From Acidobacteriaceae bacterium (GTDB taxonomy: Bacteria; Acidobacteriota; Terriglobia; Bryobacterales; Bryobacteraceae): DNA of 64,000 bases. The notes beneath the pieces were generated by a model, which was given only the letters and a program-made list of their open reading frames with translations, did no database searches and was not told the DNA's origin. The translations under genes and the position numbers were made by a program. The stretch is taken from contig JAFAYI010000006.1 of assembly GCA_019240475.1 (NCBI GenBank), forward strand, positions 1 through 64,000, read 5' to 3'. Position 1 is the first letter of the stretch; the number at the start of each line of letters is the position of its first letter. Positions 16,469-26,825 of this stretch are shown piece after piece.

Positions 16469-19033
16469 ATGGCGGATTTGCAGGAAGGGCTTCGGCAACT
16501 CAAGAAGGCGCCCGGGTTCACGGCTACGGCGATCATCACGCTTGCGTTGGGTATCGGCGCGACGACCGCGATCTTCACTCTTGTTGACCAAGTGATGCTG
16601 AAATCGCTGCCGGTCACAAAGCCCGAAGAGCTTTGGCGCGTGGGCAACCAGAACCGCTGCTGCAACTGGGGCGGCTACACGCAGGGCAGCGACGGTAATT
16701 TCGCGCTTTTCTCCTACGAAGCCTACAAGAATTTTCGCGAACACACGCCCGAGTTCGGGGATCTCGCCGCGCTGCAAGCAGGCAATGCGCCCTTGGGTGT
16801 GCGGCGCGCGGGATCGCCCGGCCCGGTGGACACGCGCAATGGGGAATTCGTCTCCGGCAATTTCTTCCGGACCCTTGGCATCCGCCCGTGGGCTGGCCGC
16901 TTGATGACCGATGCCGACGATCAGCCCGGCGCGCCGCCGGTGGCGGTGATGAGTTATCACATCTGGAGCAACAAGTACGGCTCCGATCCTGGCGTGATCG
17001 GCGCCGGCTATCAGATCAACGGCCACTTCTTTACCGTCATCGGCGTTGCTCCTCCGGGTTTCTATGGAGCCAAGCTGGACGGTGGAGGCATGCCCGACCT
17101 GTGGATACCGGTGAACACTGAGCCTCTGCTCGATGGCGAGGCGCAGCGTCTGAAACGGCCGAATACGAACTGGCTCGACATCATTGGACGCACGCGCCCG
17201 GGCGTTAATCCGAAGGCGCTCGAAGCCAAGCTGCGCGTCGAATTTCATGACTGGCTTGCAAGCCACGTGCCGGACATGGAGCCAAGCGAAAAGCAGACCT
17301 GGCGTCAGCAGACCCTGCATGTGGTTCCGGGCGGGGCGGGCGTCGCCGCCATGCGCGATCAATACGAAGCCGGATTGAAGCTGCTGCTCATCGCCGCCGG
17401 ATGCGTGCTGTTGGTCGCCTGTGGCAATCTTGCCAATCTCATGCTGGCGCGCGGATTGAGGGAGCGTTCGCAGACTTCGGTGCGCGTCGCTCTCGGGGCC
17501 TCGCGCGGCCGCCTGGTGCGCAAAGCGATGGTCGAGTCCACGTTGCTCGCCATCGTCGGCGGAATGCTCGGAATCGGCGTCGCGTATTGCGGAAGCAGTC
17601 TGATTCTCTATCTCGCGTTTCATAGTGGCGTCGGGCCGGCGAACTATGTTCCTGTCGATGCGGCCCCGTCCTGGCCCGTTCTGCTGTTTACGCTTGGCAT
17701 CTCGGTGCTCACGGGAGTCGTATTCGGAATCGCTCCCGCCTGGATGACGTCGCATGTGGATCCGGTGGAGGCTTTGCGCGGCAGTAATCGATCCGTGCGC
17801 GGCGGCAGTTCCCTTGCACAAAGAATACTCGTGATCGCGCAAGCCGCGATGTCGCTCATTCTGCTCTCTGCCGCGGCACTGCTTGGCCAGAGCCTGCGCA
17901 ATCTCGAGCGCCAGAACTTCGGTTTTGAGACGAAGGATCGCTATCTGGTCTACCTGAATCCGACTCTCGGCAACTACAAGCCCGAGCAGATGGAGGTGCT
18001 CTTCCGCCGTATCGACGACGCCCTTGTGGGCGTACCGGGAATTCGCATGGCGGCGCCCGCGCTTTATGCGCCGATGAGCGGCGATAGTTGGAATGAAGGC
18101 ATTTACATCTCAGGTCGGCCGGAGCCTGGACCCAAGGAAGACACGGGCGCCGGTTGGGCCCGCGTGATGCCGGGATTCTTTGAAGCTCTCGGCGCGAAGG
18201 TGGCGCAGGGCCGCTTCATCGAAGAGCAGGATCGCGCCGGAACCCGGCCGATCGCTGTCGTCAACGAAGCCTTCGTTCGGCGTTTCTTTAAACACCAGAA
18301 CCCGCTCGGCGAACACTTCGGCATGGACCGCATTCAGTACGCGGGAAAATTCGAGATCGTCGGCGTGGTACGGGACCTCCGCTACATGACTTGGAATTAC
18401 AAAGAGCCTGTCGGCCCGATGTTTTGGCTGCCAGAGACGCAGAGCATGAAGTACGACGATCCGGAATTCAACACCTTCGATCTGTTCTCGCATTTCCTGT
18501 ACAACATCGTGATCTGGGCTCCCGGCAATCCGCCCGGCATCGAGGCCGCCGTGCGCAAGACGCTCGCCGATGTCGACCCGAACCTGGTGGTCTATAGCGT
18601 AGACCCATACTCGAAAATACTGGCCGGCGATTTTCAGCAGGAAAACATGATCGCGACCCTCACCGTGCTGTTCGGAGCGCTCGGCCTGGTGCTCGCCGCG
18701 GTCGGTTTATACGGGGTGATGGCCTATACAGTGGAACAGCGCACGAGCGAGATTGGCGTGCGAATGGCTCTCGGCGCCGATCGCGCGCGCGTGGTCGGCA
18801 TGGTCCTGCGGGGCGCGTTTTCGCAGATCGGCATCGGGTTGGGCCTCGGTATCCCGCTCGCCATCGTGGCCGGGCGGCTTATGACGCGCCAGCTCTTCGG
18901 CGTATCCCCGTGGGACCCGCGCATGTTAGCGATCGCAACATTCCTGCTGTGCGCCGCGGCGCTCCTGGCGTCCTGGGTTCCGGCAGCGCGAGCGGCGAGC
19001 GTCGAGCCCATGGTTGCGCTACGCACGGAATAA
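16469..19033 (+). CDS. MacB-like orphan ABC permease (ADOP family)
   Basis: An 854-residue second member of the duplicated orphan permease family. The N-terminus (LQEGLRQLKKAPGFTATAII, LALGIGATTAIFTLVDQVML) and C-terminus (VEQRTSEIGVRMALGADRAR, PAARAASVEPMVALRTE) are diagnostic, and the middle FtsX-like module reads GNLANLMLARGLRERSQTS. A cysteine pair sits early in the first periplasmic domain (QNRCCNWGG). No ATPase gene is nearby. The start ATG has AGGGGA eight bases upstream. It is not a tandem copy of the permease at 6286-8748: similarity is at family level, with a different periplasmic region. Function unknown. Confidence 0.88.
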   Translation: MADLQEGLRQLKKAPGFTATAIITLALGIGATTAIFTLVDQVMLKSLPVTKPEELWRVGNQNRCCNWGGYTQGSDGNFALFSYEAYKNFREHTPEFGDLAALQAGNAPLGVRRAGSPGPVDTRNGEFVSGNFFRTLGIRPWAGRLMTDADDQPGAPPVAVMSYHIWSNKYGSDPGVIGAGYQINGHFFTVIGVAPPGFYGAKLDGGGMPDLWIPVNTEPLLDGEAQRLKRPNTNWLDIIGRTRPGVNPKALEAKLRVEFHDWLASHVPDMEPSEKQTWRQQTLHVVPGGAGVAAMRDQYEAGLKLLLIAAGCVLLVACGNLANLMLARGLRERSQTSVRVALGASRGRLVRKAMVESTLLAIVGGMLGIGVAYCGSSLILYLAFHSGVGPANYVPVDAAPSWPVLLFTLGISVLTGVVFGIAPAWMTSHVDPVEALRGSNRSVRGGSSLAQRILVIAQAAMSLILLSAAALLGQSLRNLERQNFGFETKDRYLVYLNPTLGNYKPEQMEVLFRRIDDALVGVPGIRMAAPALYAPMSGDSWNEGIYISGRPEPGPKEDTGAGWARVMPGFFEALGAKVAQGRFIEEQDRAGTRPIAVVNEAFVRRFFKHQNPLGEHFGMDRIQYAGKFEIVGVVRDLRYMTWNYKEPVGPMFWLPETQSMKYDDPEFNTFDLFSHFLYNIVIWAPGNPPGIEAAVRKTLADVDPNLVVYSVDPYSKILAGDFQQENMIATLTVLFGALGLVLAAVGLYGVMAYTVEQRTSEIGVRMALGADRARVVGMVLRGAFSQIGIGLGLGIPLAIVAGRLMTRQLFGVSPWDPRMLAIATFLLCAAALLASWVPAARAASVEPMVALRTE

Positions 19034-19080
19034 TCGCAGCGGTTGCGCCGTCGCGATCTAAATGGCCCCTACGGACGGCG

Positions 19081-19119
19081 TTGCCAGAGGCGTTTTCAAA
19101 TTCTGGTAAGCTCTGGCAA
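19081..19119. promoter_or_regulatory. inverted repeat with two competing right arms before the hydrolase start
   Basis: TTGCCAGAG (19081-19089) is the exact reverse complement of CTCTGGCAA (19111-19119), whose last A is the first base of the ATG. A second, nearly matching right arm (TTCTGGTAAG, 19102-19111) lies between them. In RNA the left arm could pair with either one. It could also be a protein-binding operator. Seen in sequence; the role is inference. Confidence 0.45.
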
Positions 19120-20402
19120 TGCTTTCCCGTTTACGCGCGGTCGCTTGCGCAATTCTGGCGATGTCTTCGATCGCAGCCTGCGCCGACGCCGCCTCGCCGA
19201 AGCCCCAAACTCTGGGGTTCTCCACCGAGCGTCTCGGTTGGCTGCACAAGGGCATACAGCGCGAGGTGGATGAACAGCGCCTTGCCGGCGTCACCACGCT
19301 CCTCCTCCGCCATGGTCAAGTAGTCGAAGAGCAGTCGTATGGATTCAAGGACATCGCTTCCCGTGCTCCCATGACCGCCGACACAATCTTTCGCATCTAC
19401 TCGATGACGAAGCCGGTCACCGGTGTGGCGATGATGATCCTGTACGAGGAAGGTAAGTGGCGCCCCTCCGATCCCATCTCCAAATTCATTCCCGAATTCG
19501 AGCATTTAAAAGTCTTCAAAGGAACGGATTCGAGCGGCGCGATCCTAACAGAGCCTCCTCGGCACGCCCCCACTATAGGTGAACTGATGACCCACACCGC
19601 CGGTTTCACCTACGGCTTGTTCGGTTCCACGCCGATCGACAAGCTCTATATGGAGAAGCAGCCGCTCAACGCCGACAGCCTGCATGACATGGTGCAGCGT
19701 CTTGCGGGCATCCCGCTGCTCTACCAGCCGGGTACCCGGTGGGTCTACAGCGTTTCGATGGACATCCAGGGCTACATCATCGAGAAGCTCTCCGGCCAAT
19801 CGTTGTCCGATTTCATGGAGCAGCGCATCTTCAAACCGCTGAAGATGACAGACACTGCCTTTTATGTTCCGAAAGAGAAAGTCGATCGCCTGGCCACGCT
19901 CTATGGCGAGGATTCGTCGGGCAAGCTCGTCGTACAGACCATGGGTGGAGATTTTACGTCGCCGCCGCGGGCGCCGAGCGGAGGCGGCGGGCTTGTCTCG
20001 ACCGCTCGCGATTATTCGCGGTTCGCGCAGATGCTGCTCAACCACGGAGAACTCGACGGCGTCCGTATCCTGGCGCCGCCGACCGTTGACCTGATGACGG
20101 CAAGCCATCTTCCTCCGAGCCTTTTGACGGGGGAATTCGGAGTGGTCAACATCATCATGCAGCCCGGACACAGTTGGGGCTACGACATGGCTGTGCTGCC
20201 CGATCCGGCCGCGGTTAACGATATCGTCGGGAAGGGCACCTATTATTGGGCGGGCGCGGCCGACACCTGGTTCTGGGTCGATCCAACTAACGACCTGATC
20301 TTCATCGGCCTGACGCAGCGCATGCTGGGACCGCACTGGCCGGACGTGCAAGGCCTCACGCGTCCCCTGGTGTATGGCGCGCTCACAGATCCCAGGCGCT
20401 AG
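19119..20402 (+). CDS. beta-lactamase-fold serine hydrolase, exported
   Basis: A 427-residue protein of the class C beta-lactamase/D-aminopeptidase/esterase family. A signal or lipoprotein-like leader ends in AILAMSSIAACADA; the cysteine at 21 could be lipidated. The catalytic SxxK is SMTK (95-98), the Tyr motif is Y210 in RWVYSVSMD, and a third-box candidate is HSWGYDM near the C-terminus. Such proteins are usually esterases, transesterases or peptidases rather than antibiotic-resistance enzymes. The start codon lies inside an inverted repeat, and no strong ribosome site is visible, so translation may be controlled by RNA structure. Monocistronic by position. Confidence 0.83.
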   Translation: MLSRLRAVACAILAMSSIAACADAASPKPQTLGFSTERLGWLHKGIQREVDEQRLAGVTTLLLRHGQVVEEQSYGFKDIASRAPMTADTIFRIYSMTKPVTGVAMMILYEEGKWRPSDPISKFIPEFEHLKVFKGTDSSGAILTEPPRHAPTIGELMTHTAGFTYGLFGSTPIDKLYMEKQPLNADSLHDMVQRLAGIPLLYQPGTRWVYSVSMDIQGYIIEKLSGQSLSDFMEQRIFKPLKMTDTAFYVPKEKVDRLATLYGEDSSGKLVVQTMGGDFTSPPRAPSGGGGLVSTARDYSRFAQMLLNHGELDGVRILAPPTVDLMTASHLPPSLLTGEFGVVNIIMQPGHSWGYDMAVLPDPAAVNDIVGKGTYYWAGAADTWFWVDPTNDLIFIGLTQRMLGPHWPDVQGLTRPLVYGALTDPRR

Positions 20403-20503
20403 CGCGGGAACGCGACGCCGAACGCGAAGAGTGCATGGAGCGGCCGGGGTCTCGTCGAAGTGTTCGACAAAGGTAAGCTTCACTCAGAGGGCACTCCACG
20501 CCG

Positions 20504-21166
20504 TTGACCATCACTTGCAGAGCGATTCTGTTCGATATGGACGGTACGCTGGTCGATTCCACTTCTGTTGTCGAACGTGTATGGAGCGGGTGGGCGGAAC
20601 GGCACGGTATTCCACTCGATGCGGTACTTTCCTTTTCTCACGGACGCCCCACGGCCGCAACAATGGAGCACTTCTTACCGGGATGCGATCATGCCGAGGA
20701 ATTGGCCGAGATGGGCCGCTATGAGGAAACGGAACTCCAGGGGATCGTTGCCGTTCCGGGCGCGGCGGAAGTCGTCTCCGCGCTTGCCGGCTATCCATGG
20801 GGCATCGTCACATCCGCATGGAGGACGCTTGCTGAGGCGCGCATCGCGGCCGCTGGAATACCTGTTCCGAAGGTCATAGTGCCGGTCGACGAAATCCGCC
20901 ATGGAAAGCCAGACCCGGAAGGTTTTTTGCGCGCCGCTCACAGACTGGGAGTTGCGCCAGAGGAGTGCGTGGCCTTCGAAGACACGCGGCCCGGCATCAT
21001 AGCGGGGGTAAACGCAGGCATGCGAGTAGTGGGAATTTTGACGACTATGCCCGCCGACGGATTGAAACATCGGCCCCTCATCCGGGACTTCCGCGACGTA
21101 ACGGTTCAGCCGCGAGGCGATATTCTAAGCGTCGATCTACGAGACGCATCGTTAATCGCGGGTTAG
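20504..21166 (+). CDS. HAD-superfamily phosphatase
   Basis: A 220-residue HAD hydrolase. Motif I is DMDGTLVDS (nucleophile D11, general acid D13), motif II lies in GIVTSAWRT, the motif III lysine is in RHGKPDPEGF, and motif IV is FEDTRPGI. A small helical cap lies between motifs I and II, as in sugar-phosphate phosphatases (YfbT/YniC type) and beta-phosphoglucomutases. The start is TTG 20504, which gives the right spacing to motif I, with AGAGGG about ten bases upstream. It ends 62 bp before the methyltransferase gene. Substrate not assignable; a small sugar or polyol phosphate is likely. Confidence 0.83.
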   Translation: MTITCRAILFDMDGTLVDSTSVVERVWSGWAERHGIPLDAVLSFSHGRPTAATMEHFLPGCDHAEELAEMGRYEETELQGIVAVPGAAEVVSALAGYPWGIVTSAWRTLAEARIAAAGIPVPKVIVPVDEIRHGKPDPEGFLRAAHRLGVAPEECVAFEDTRPGIIAGVNAGMRVVGILTTMPADGLKHRPLIRDFRDVTVQPRGDILSVDLRDASLIAG

Positions 21167-21228
21167 TACCTCGCAACTGGCGGGTCGTGGCTGCTACCCT
21201 AAAACCGTCAGCTCGAAAAGGCCGCTTA

Positions 21229-22479
21229 ATGCAAGCAGAGAATCTTCCGCACGTTCTAGATGTGTCCCGTCCCGCGCCGCTGCCGTCAGCGCTCGTAAAG
21301 GTTCTAGGCGCAAGCTTGCCTGAAGGCAGCGCTTTCGAGTTGCAGTTTCCAGGCGAAGCGCCGGTCGCCATAGGAAAAGGCCAGGTGAAGTTCCGCATAG
21401 TCGCCAAGAATGCGCGCGGCGTCTCGGCTCTCAAGTCGCTCGACGAAGTTCGGATAGCCGAGGCGTATATGACGCAGGATCTGGATCTCGATGGCGATCT
21501 GCTCGCGGCGCTCGACCTGCGCAACAGCTTGACGGATAAACATCTGCTTGCGTATTTGTGGTCTACCTACGGGCAGTCGCTGTTCCACGGCGGCTTCGCG
21601 AGCGATACCAAATCGATCAGCCAGCATTACGACTATGACGGTCTTCATCTGCTATTCTTAGACCCTCAATCGCGCTGCTATTCTCATGGGTACTTCGAGA
21701 ACGAGGACGAGTCGCTGGCCGCGGCCACCGAGCGCAAGCTGGCGACGGCCTTTAGTTGGGCGGGCATCGAACCCGGCATGCGAGTGCTCGATATCGGAGC
21801 CGGATGGGGTACCTTCACCGAATTCGCCGGAAAGCGCGGCGCCCGGGTTACGTCCCTAACCATCTCGAAAGAATCGGAAGCCTACTGCCAGGAGTTGATC
21901 CGCCGCGAGGGGTTGCCGTGCCAGGTCGTGCGCGAGCACTTTCTCGAATACGCGGGCGAGCCATTCGACGCCATCGTCAATCTGGGCGTGACCGAACATC
22001 TGCCGGACTACCGCGCCAGCCTCGCCCAATACAGAAAGCTCCTGAAGCCGGGCGGCCGAGTCTTTCTGGATGCCTGCGCGTCGCGGCACAAGTTTCCGTT
22101 CTCGTCATTCATTCTGAAATACATCTATCCCGGGGACGAAACCCCCCTGCACTTGCAGAGCTATCTCGAAGCCGTCGCCGAAACTCCCTTCGAGCTGATT
22201 TCGGTTCAAAACGACCGGAACAGCTACAGGCTCACTTCTCAACATTGGGCACAGAATCTGGAGCGCAGCCGTCAGACCATCGTCCAGCGATGGGGCGAGA
22301 GCGCATACCGCCGTTTCCACCTTTACCTATGGGGCTGCGTGCATTGCTTTGCAACCGACGATGTCACGGCCTATCACTGGATGTTACAGCTTCCCTCCGG
22401 CAAGGCCGGGCGTCCCGGTTTGGCGCGCAAAACGCCTGCCACCGTTTTCCAGAAAATTCGAAAAGCCATCCGTTTATGA
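21229..22479 (+). CDS. cyclopropane-fatty-acyl-phospholipid synthase family methyltransferase
   Basis: A 416-residue SAM-dependent methyltransferase of the CFA-synthase family, with the usual N-terminal lipid-binding domain (about 1-120) and C-terminal Rossmann domain. SAM motif I is VLDIGAGWGTF (186-196), the acidic site residue is E256 in GVTEHLPDY, and SYRLTSQHW matches the late tyrosine segment. The normally conserved YSCAYF motif reads YSHGYF (151-156), so the bicarbonate-site cysteine of E. coli CfaS is replaced by His153. The reading frame is open further upstream, but ATG 21229 gives the family N-terminus and avoids overlapping the HAD gene. The stop overlaps the desaturase start (ATGA), so the two are translationally coupled. 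Confidence 0.82.
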   Translation: MQAENLPHVLDVSRPAPLPSALVKVLGASLPEGSAFELQFPGEAPVAIGKGQVKFRIVAKNARGVSALKSLDEVRIAEAYMTQDLDLDGDLLAALDLRNSLTDKHLLAYLWSTYGQSLFHGGFASDTKSISQHYDYDGLHLLFLDPQSRCYSHGYFENEDESLAAATERKLATAFSWAGIEPGMRVLDIGAGWGTFTEFAGKRGARVTSLTISKESEAYCQELIRREGLPCQVVREHFLEYAGEPFDAIVNLGVTEHLPDYRASLAQYRKLLKPGGRVFLDACASRHKFPFSSFILKYIYPGDETPLHLQSYLEAVAETPFELISVQNDRNSYRLTSQHWAQNLERSRQTIVQRWGESAYRRFHLYLWGCVHCFATDDVTAYHWMLQLPSGKAGRPGLARKTPATVFQKIRKAIRL

Positions 22480-23444
22480 ACACAGTCGAAGAAGCTCCAG
22501 CAAGCGCCGAACTGGCAACCACGCAGCGGGAAGCTGCCCACCTCCGCTATCCGGATCCCCGGCAGCGTCCGCCCGAAGAGCGCATCAACTGGGTACGCAG
22601 CATTCCATTTCTGCTGATTCACATAGCGTGCCTAGCCGTGTTTTGGGTTGGAATCAGCCCCATCGCGGTGCTCGCGTGCATCCTGCTGTATGGGGCTCGC
22701 ATGTTTGGAGTCACCGCCGGATATCACCGCTACTTTTCTCACCGCTCCTTCAAGACGAGCCGCGCCTTCCAGTTCGTGCTGGGATGGCTGGGGGCAGCCG
22801 CCACTCAGAAGGGTCCGCTTTGGTGGGCCGCCAATCACAGGCACCACCACGCGACTTCCGATACCGAGGAAGACGCGCACTCGCCTCGCCACGGCTTCTG
22901 GTGGTCGCATGTCGGCTGGTTTCTGTGCAATAAATTCCACACAACAAATTACCGGCTGATCCCCGACTTGGCTCGTTTCCGCGAGCTGCGTATTCTGAAC
23001 GAATGGCATATATTCCCGCCCGTCACGTTAGCGCTGAGCGTGCTGGGCGCAGGTTGGGCTCTCCATCGCTGGCTCCCTGGCTTGCACACCTCGGCTTCGC
23101 AGATGCTCGTCTGGGGGTATATCCTCAGCACGGTCCTGCTCTATCACGGCACTTTCGTGGTCAACTCGCTCGCTCACGTGATCGGCCGGAGGCGTTTCGC
23201 AACCAAGGACGACAGTAAGAACAGTTTTTTGATTGCCGTGGTGACGCTTGGCGAAGGCTGGCATAACAACCACCATTTCGTGCCCTCGTCCGAGCGCCAG
23301 GGCTTCTTCTGGTGGGAGCTTGACATCACTCATTACATATTAAGGGTGCTCTCCTGGTTCCACTTGGTTTGGGACTTGAACAAGCCGCCTAAGCATGTAT
23401 ATGCGATGGTACGTGCGCTCGGCCGCCGGGAAATAGAGTCGTAA
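22476..23444 (+). CDS. delta-9-type acyl desaturase
   Basis: A 322-residue integral-membrane fatty-acid desaturase of the stearoyl-CoA/acyl-lipid type, which inserts a cis double bond using O2 and a di-iron centre. All three histidine boxes are present: HRYFSH (84-89), HRHHH (121-125) and HNNHH (263-267). Four hydrophobic helices are arranged in two pairs. Its start overlaps the stop of the methyltransferase gene by four bases. The pair could therefore make the double bond and then methylate or cyclopropanate it. The electron donor is not encoded nearby. The N-terminal 35 residues are hydrophilic and probably cytoplasmic. Confidence 0.9.
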   Translation: MNTVEEAPASAELATTQREAAHLRYPDPRQRPPEERINWVRSIPFLLIHIACLAVFWVGISPIAVLACILLYGARMFGVTAGYHRYFSHRSFKTSRAFQFVLGWLGAAATQKGPLWWAANHRHHHATSDTEEDAHSPRHGFWWSHVGWFLCNKFHTTNYRLIPDLARFRELRILNEWHIFPPVTLALSVLGAGWALHRWLPGLHTSASQMLVWGYILSTVLLYHGTFVVNSLAHVIGRRRFATKDDSKNSFLIAVVTLGEGWHNNHHFVPSSERQGFFWWELDITHYILRVLSWFHLVWDLNKPPKHVYAMVRALGRREIES

Positions 23445-23591
23445 GTCGTCGGCGAGTAGCATAGGTTTCGGATCTGGCGACATGGGCAATGCCTCGGCCC
23501 TTGGCCTCTTGCCTTAGCCATTTCGACAAAAATACGCTAAAACCCTCAACTTTGCGGAAATACCAGCCGATCAATTGAATGAGGGTAAGCA

Positions 23592-26500
23592 TTGCCGGCC
23601 GGTCGCATCGCATCTCCAGAGTCTTTGGGGAGATCTGCGCGCTTGGCGTCCGCGGTCGCGCGGCCGCTTCGCTATTGGGTCCGCATTCTGCCGCTGTGCC
23701 TTGCCTTAGGGTGGATTTCGCCAGGCCGGGCATTTGCGAGTCTCGATCCTTCGAGACCCATCACTCAGAACATTCATCAGGTCTGGCAAGCTGCCCAGGG
23801 ACTTCCGCAGAATACCGTTCTCTCTCTGGCCCAGACTCCTGACGGTTACCTGTGGTTCGGCACGGAGGAAGGCCTGGTTCGATTCGATGGAGTGCGATTC
23901 ACCACTCTCGACAAGCTGAATTCCGGTTTGCCGAACAATGAAATCACTGCTCTCCGGGTAGATCGCAAAGGGTCCCTATGGATCGGAATGGCGGATGGCA
24001 ATCTGGTCCGCTTCGCACACGGAGCGTTCACTTCTTATCGGTTGCAAGAGGGACGGGCTAGCGGCAATATTTCGGCTTTCTTCGACGATCCCAAGGGCAC
24101 GCTTTGGGTCGCTACCGAAGGCGCGGGGCTCTTCGCATTTAAAGACGGGAAGTTTCGGGCCTTTTCCAAAGCGGACGGCTTAGCGGACAACTTCGTGACC
24201 TCGCTCGCCGGTGACAAACAAGGCGCCTTATGGATTGGCACCAGCCACGGACTGAACAAACTGGTGGATGGCAGAATCGTCCCTGTGGCCGGCGATCCGC
24301 GTATCACCGCCGCGTATGTATCGTCGCTCCTTGTGGACCGAAGTCAAACCGTTTGGTTTGGCAGCATTGACCTTGGGCTGTGCCGCATCGAGGGTGGAGG
24401 GATCGGCTGTCTGAGCACGAAGGATGGGCTGGCCGGCAAAAGCGTCACGTCCCTTTTCGAAGACGGGGCGGGCAGCATCTGGATCGGCACCGGGGGCGGC
24501 GTAAATCGCTTGGCCAATGGGAAGCTATCCTCGTACCTGCAAAGAGACGGATTGACGGGCGGCGACATTTGGGCCATCTTCGAGGATCGCGAAGGGAGTC
24601 TTTGGATTGGCGCCACTCAGGGATTGAATTGTCTAAAGAAGGGCGCCTTCACCACTCTTTCGAAAGAGGACGGCCTGGCAAGCGATACCATCCTCCCTGT
24701 CTACGAGGACATGGAAGGAAGTTTATGGCTCGGCTCCGACCACGGTCTGATGCGGGTCAAGAACGGCGAGGTTACCACCTACACAACGAAGGATGGCCTT
24801 CCCGATAACTTCGTCTTTACTCTCGCCGAGGACCCGAACGGCACTTTGTGGATCGGCGGCAAGAGTGGTTTAGCGCGATTCCGCCATGGCAAGATTGAAG
24901 CCGACAAGTCGCCGGGCGCTTCCAACGCCCCGGTATTTTGCAGCTATATCGATCACAATGGCGATCTATGGTTAGGGAGTCGGACCGGACTGCGCCGCTT
25001 CGACGGCCATCGATTTACTACTTACACAACCCACGACGGGCTGTCGAGTAATTACGTGCTGGCTCTCTACGAGGACGGGGAAGGCAGCCTCTGGATCGGG
25101 ACCGCCGGCGGCGGTCTAAACCGGTGGAAAGGGGGACGCTTCACGGCGTACACGACTCGCGATGGCCTATCGAACGACACTGTTTGGGCCATTAACGGTG
25201 ACTCGGATGGGACACTCTGGCTGGGTACGAACGGAGGCGGACTGATCCGTTACAAGAAGGGAAGCTTCACTAATTACACCACTCTTGCGGGGCTTCATAA
25301 CGATTCCATTTTCGCGATTCTCGGCGACAGTTCCGGACGATTGTGGCTCAGTTCCAATAATGGTGTATTTTCGATCTCGAAAAAGCAACTGAACGATTAC
25401 GCGGCGGGATCGATCAAGACGCTGAAGTGCAAAGTGTATGGCGTCGAGGATGGAATGAAAAGCCGCGAATGTAACGGTTCGTTCCAACCGGCCGCGTGGC
25501 GAAGCAAGGATGGCCGTCTTTATTTTCCGACGATGCACGGGGTGACGAGCGTCGATCCGACTACTCTGGGAGGAGATAAAGCCCCGTCTACGGTGGTTCT
25601 GGAGCGAGCTGCGGTGGACAACAAAGAGGTCCCCTTCGATCACCCGCTGGTGCTTCCTCCCGGCAAGGGACAGTTGGAGTTTCAGTTCACCGCGCCAAGC
25701 TCGATCGCTCCCGAAAAAATTCAGTTCCGCTATATGCTCGAAGGCTTCGATAAAGAGTGGAATAAAGCCGGAACGAGGCGCACGGCGTATTATACGAACA
25801 TTCCGCACGGCGAGTACCGGTTTCTCGTGCGCGCCGGGATGGGAGAGGCCTGGAGTGAAGACGGCCCGGCTCTCTCGCTCACTCTCCAGCCGCATTTCTA
25901 CGAAACCAAGGTATTTTGGACGTTGATCGCCCTGGCTGTCGTAGGTCTCTGCACAGCAGGCTACAGCCTGAGAGTGAGCCAGTTGAAAATGCGCGAACAG
26001 ATTCTGATTGCCGCCAAAGAAGCCGCCGAATCGGCGAACAGAGCGAAGAGCGATTTTCTGGCGAACATGAGCCACGAAATTCGCACCCCGATAAACGGCA
26101 TCATCGGGATGACCGATCTCGCGCTCACCACGGCTCTGGACGAGGAACAGCGCGAGTATCTGGACATCGTGAAGTTCTCGGCCGATTCACTGCTCCGCAT
26201 TGTTAACGACATCCTGGATTTTTCAAAGATCGAAGCGCGCAAGTTGATGCTCGAGCGCGTTCCGTTCGATCTTCGAGCCACCATCGACGAATTGATCCGC
26301 TCCTTGCAACTGCGGGCCGAGGCAAAAAATCTTCGGCTCACGGTTCATTTGGCTTCCGATATCCCCGAGCTACTGTTAGGCGACTCTCTGCGGGTCCGGC
26401 AGATTCTACTCAACCTGCTGGATAACGCCATCAAGTTCACCAGTGTCGGCAGCGTCACGTTGAGCGTTACGACTGGAGTCCTCGCGGGAGGCGAAGCCCT

Positions 26501-26783
26501 CCTCGATTTCGCCGTAAGCGACACCGGTATCGGGATCTCTCCGGAAAATCAAAGACGAATCTTCGAAGCCTTCTCGCAAGCCGATACGTCTTCAACGCGC
26601 CGCTACGGCGGTACCGGGCTAGGTCTCGCCATATGCCGGCAGCTAGCCGCCATGATGGGAGGAAAGCTCTGGGTGGAAAGCCAACCCGGATACGGCAGCA
26701 CCTTTCTTTTCACAGCCCGTTTCGAACTGGCGCCGGCCTCCGAGGCTGTCGCAAGTTGCGAAACCCACTTGGTCGGTCTCTAG
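23592..26783 (+). CDS. two-component regulator propeller histidine kinase
   Basis: A 1063-residue membrane sensor. After a signal/anchor ([19 protein letters not shown]) it has about 13 regulator-propeller repeats (each with a core like SLWIGT) forming two periplasmic seven-bladed propellers. These are followed by a Y_Y_Y immunoglobulin-like domain (about 690-765), one transmembrane helix ([19 protein letters not shown]), a HisKA domain with the phospho-His in [10 protein letters not shown] (about 830) and a HATPase domain (N-box [13 protein letters not shown]1 DTGIGI, G2 GGTGLGLAI). Unlike the hybrid members of Bacteroides it ends after the ATPase domain, with no receiver or AraC output, and no response regulator lies beside it. 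The start is TTG 23592 with GAGGG four to eight bases upstream. Sugar sensing is the known role of related proteins. Confidence 0.85.
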   Translation: MPAGRIASPESLGRSARLASAVARPLRYWVRILPLCLALGWISPGRAFASLDPSRPITQNIHQVWQAAQGLPQNTVLSLAQTPDGYLWFGTEEGLVRFDGVRFTTLDKLNSGLPNNEITALRVDRKGSLWIGMADGNLVRFAHGAFTSYRLQEGRASGNISAFFDDPKGTLWVATEGAGLFAFKDGKFRAFSKADGLADNFVTSLAGDKQGALWIGTSHGLNKLVDGRIVPVAGDPRITAAYVSSLLVDRSQTVWFGSIDLGLCRIEGGGIGCLSTKDGLAGKSVTSLFEDGAGSIWIGTGGGVNRLANGKLSSYLQRDGLTGGDIWAIFEDREGSLWIGATQGLNCLKKGAFTTLSKEDGLASDTILPVYEDMEGSLWLGSDHGLMRVKNGEVTTYTTKDGLPDNFVFTLAEDPNGTLWIGGKSGLARFRHGKIEADKSPGASNAPVFCSYIDHNGDLWLGSRTGLRRFDGHRFTTYTTHDGLSSNYVLALYEDGEGSLWIGTAGGGLNRWKGGRFTAYTTRDGLSNDTVWAINGDSDGTLWLGTNGGGLIRYKKGSFTNYTTLAGLHNDSIFAILGDSSGRLWLSSNNGVFSISKKQLNDYAAGSIKTLKCKVYGVEDGMKSRECNGSFQPAAWRSKDGRLYFPTMHGVTSVDPTTLGGDKAPSTVVLERAAVDNKEVPFDHPLVLPPGKGQLEFQFTAPSSIAPEKIQFRYMLEGFDKEWNKAGTRRTAYYTNIPHGEYRFLVRAGMGEAWSEDGPALSLTLQPHFYETKVFWTLIALAVVGLCTAGYSLRVSQLKMREQILIAAKEAAESANRAKSDFLANMSHEIRTPINGIIGMTDLALTTALDEEQREYLDIVKFSADSLLRIVNDILDFSKIEARKLMLERVPFDLRATIDELIRSLQLRAEAKNLRLTVHLASDIPELLLGDSLRVRQILLNLLDNAIKFTSVGSVTLSVTTGVLAGGEALLDFAVSDTGIGISPENQRRIFEAFSQADTSSTRRYGGTGLGLAICRQLAAMMGGKLWVESQPGYGSTFLFTARFELAPASEAVASCETHLVGL

Positions 26784-26825
26784 CGCGCAACGGGCTCGGG
26801 CGGCGAGCGGGTGACAGGTCCAGGC

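Noticed and set aside
16364..17842. 492-residue minus-strand open frame
   Set aside because: Antisense to the orphan permease; composition is Arg/His-rich with no motifs, as expected for high-GC antisense frames.
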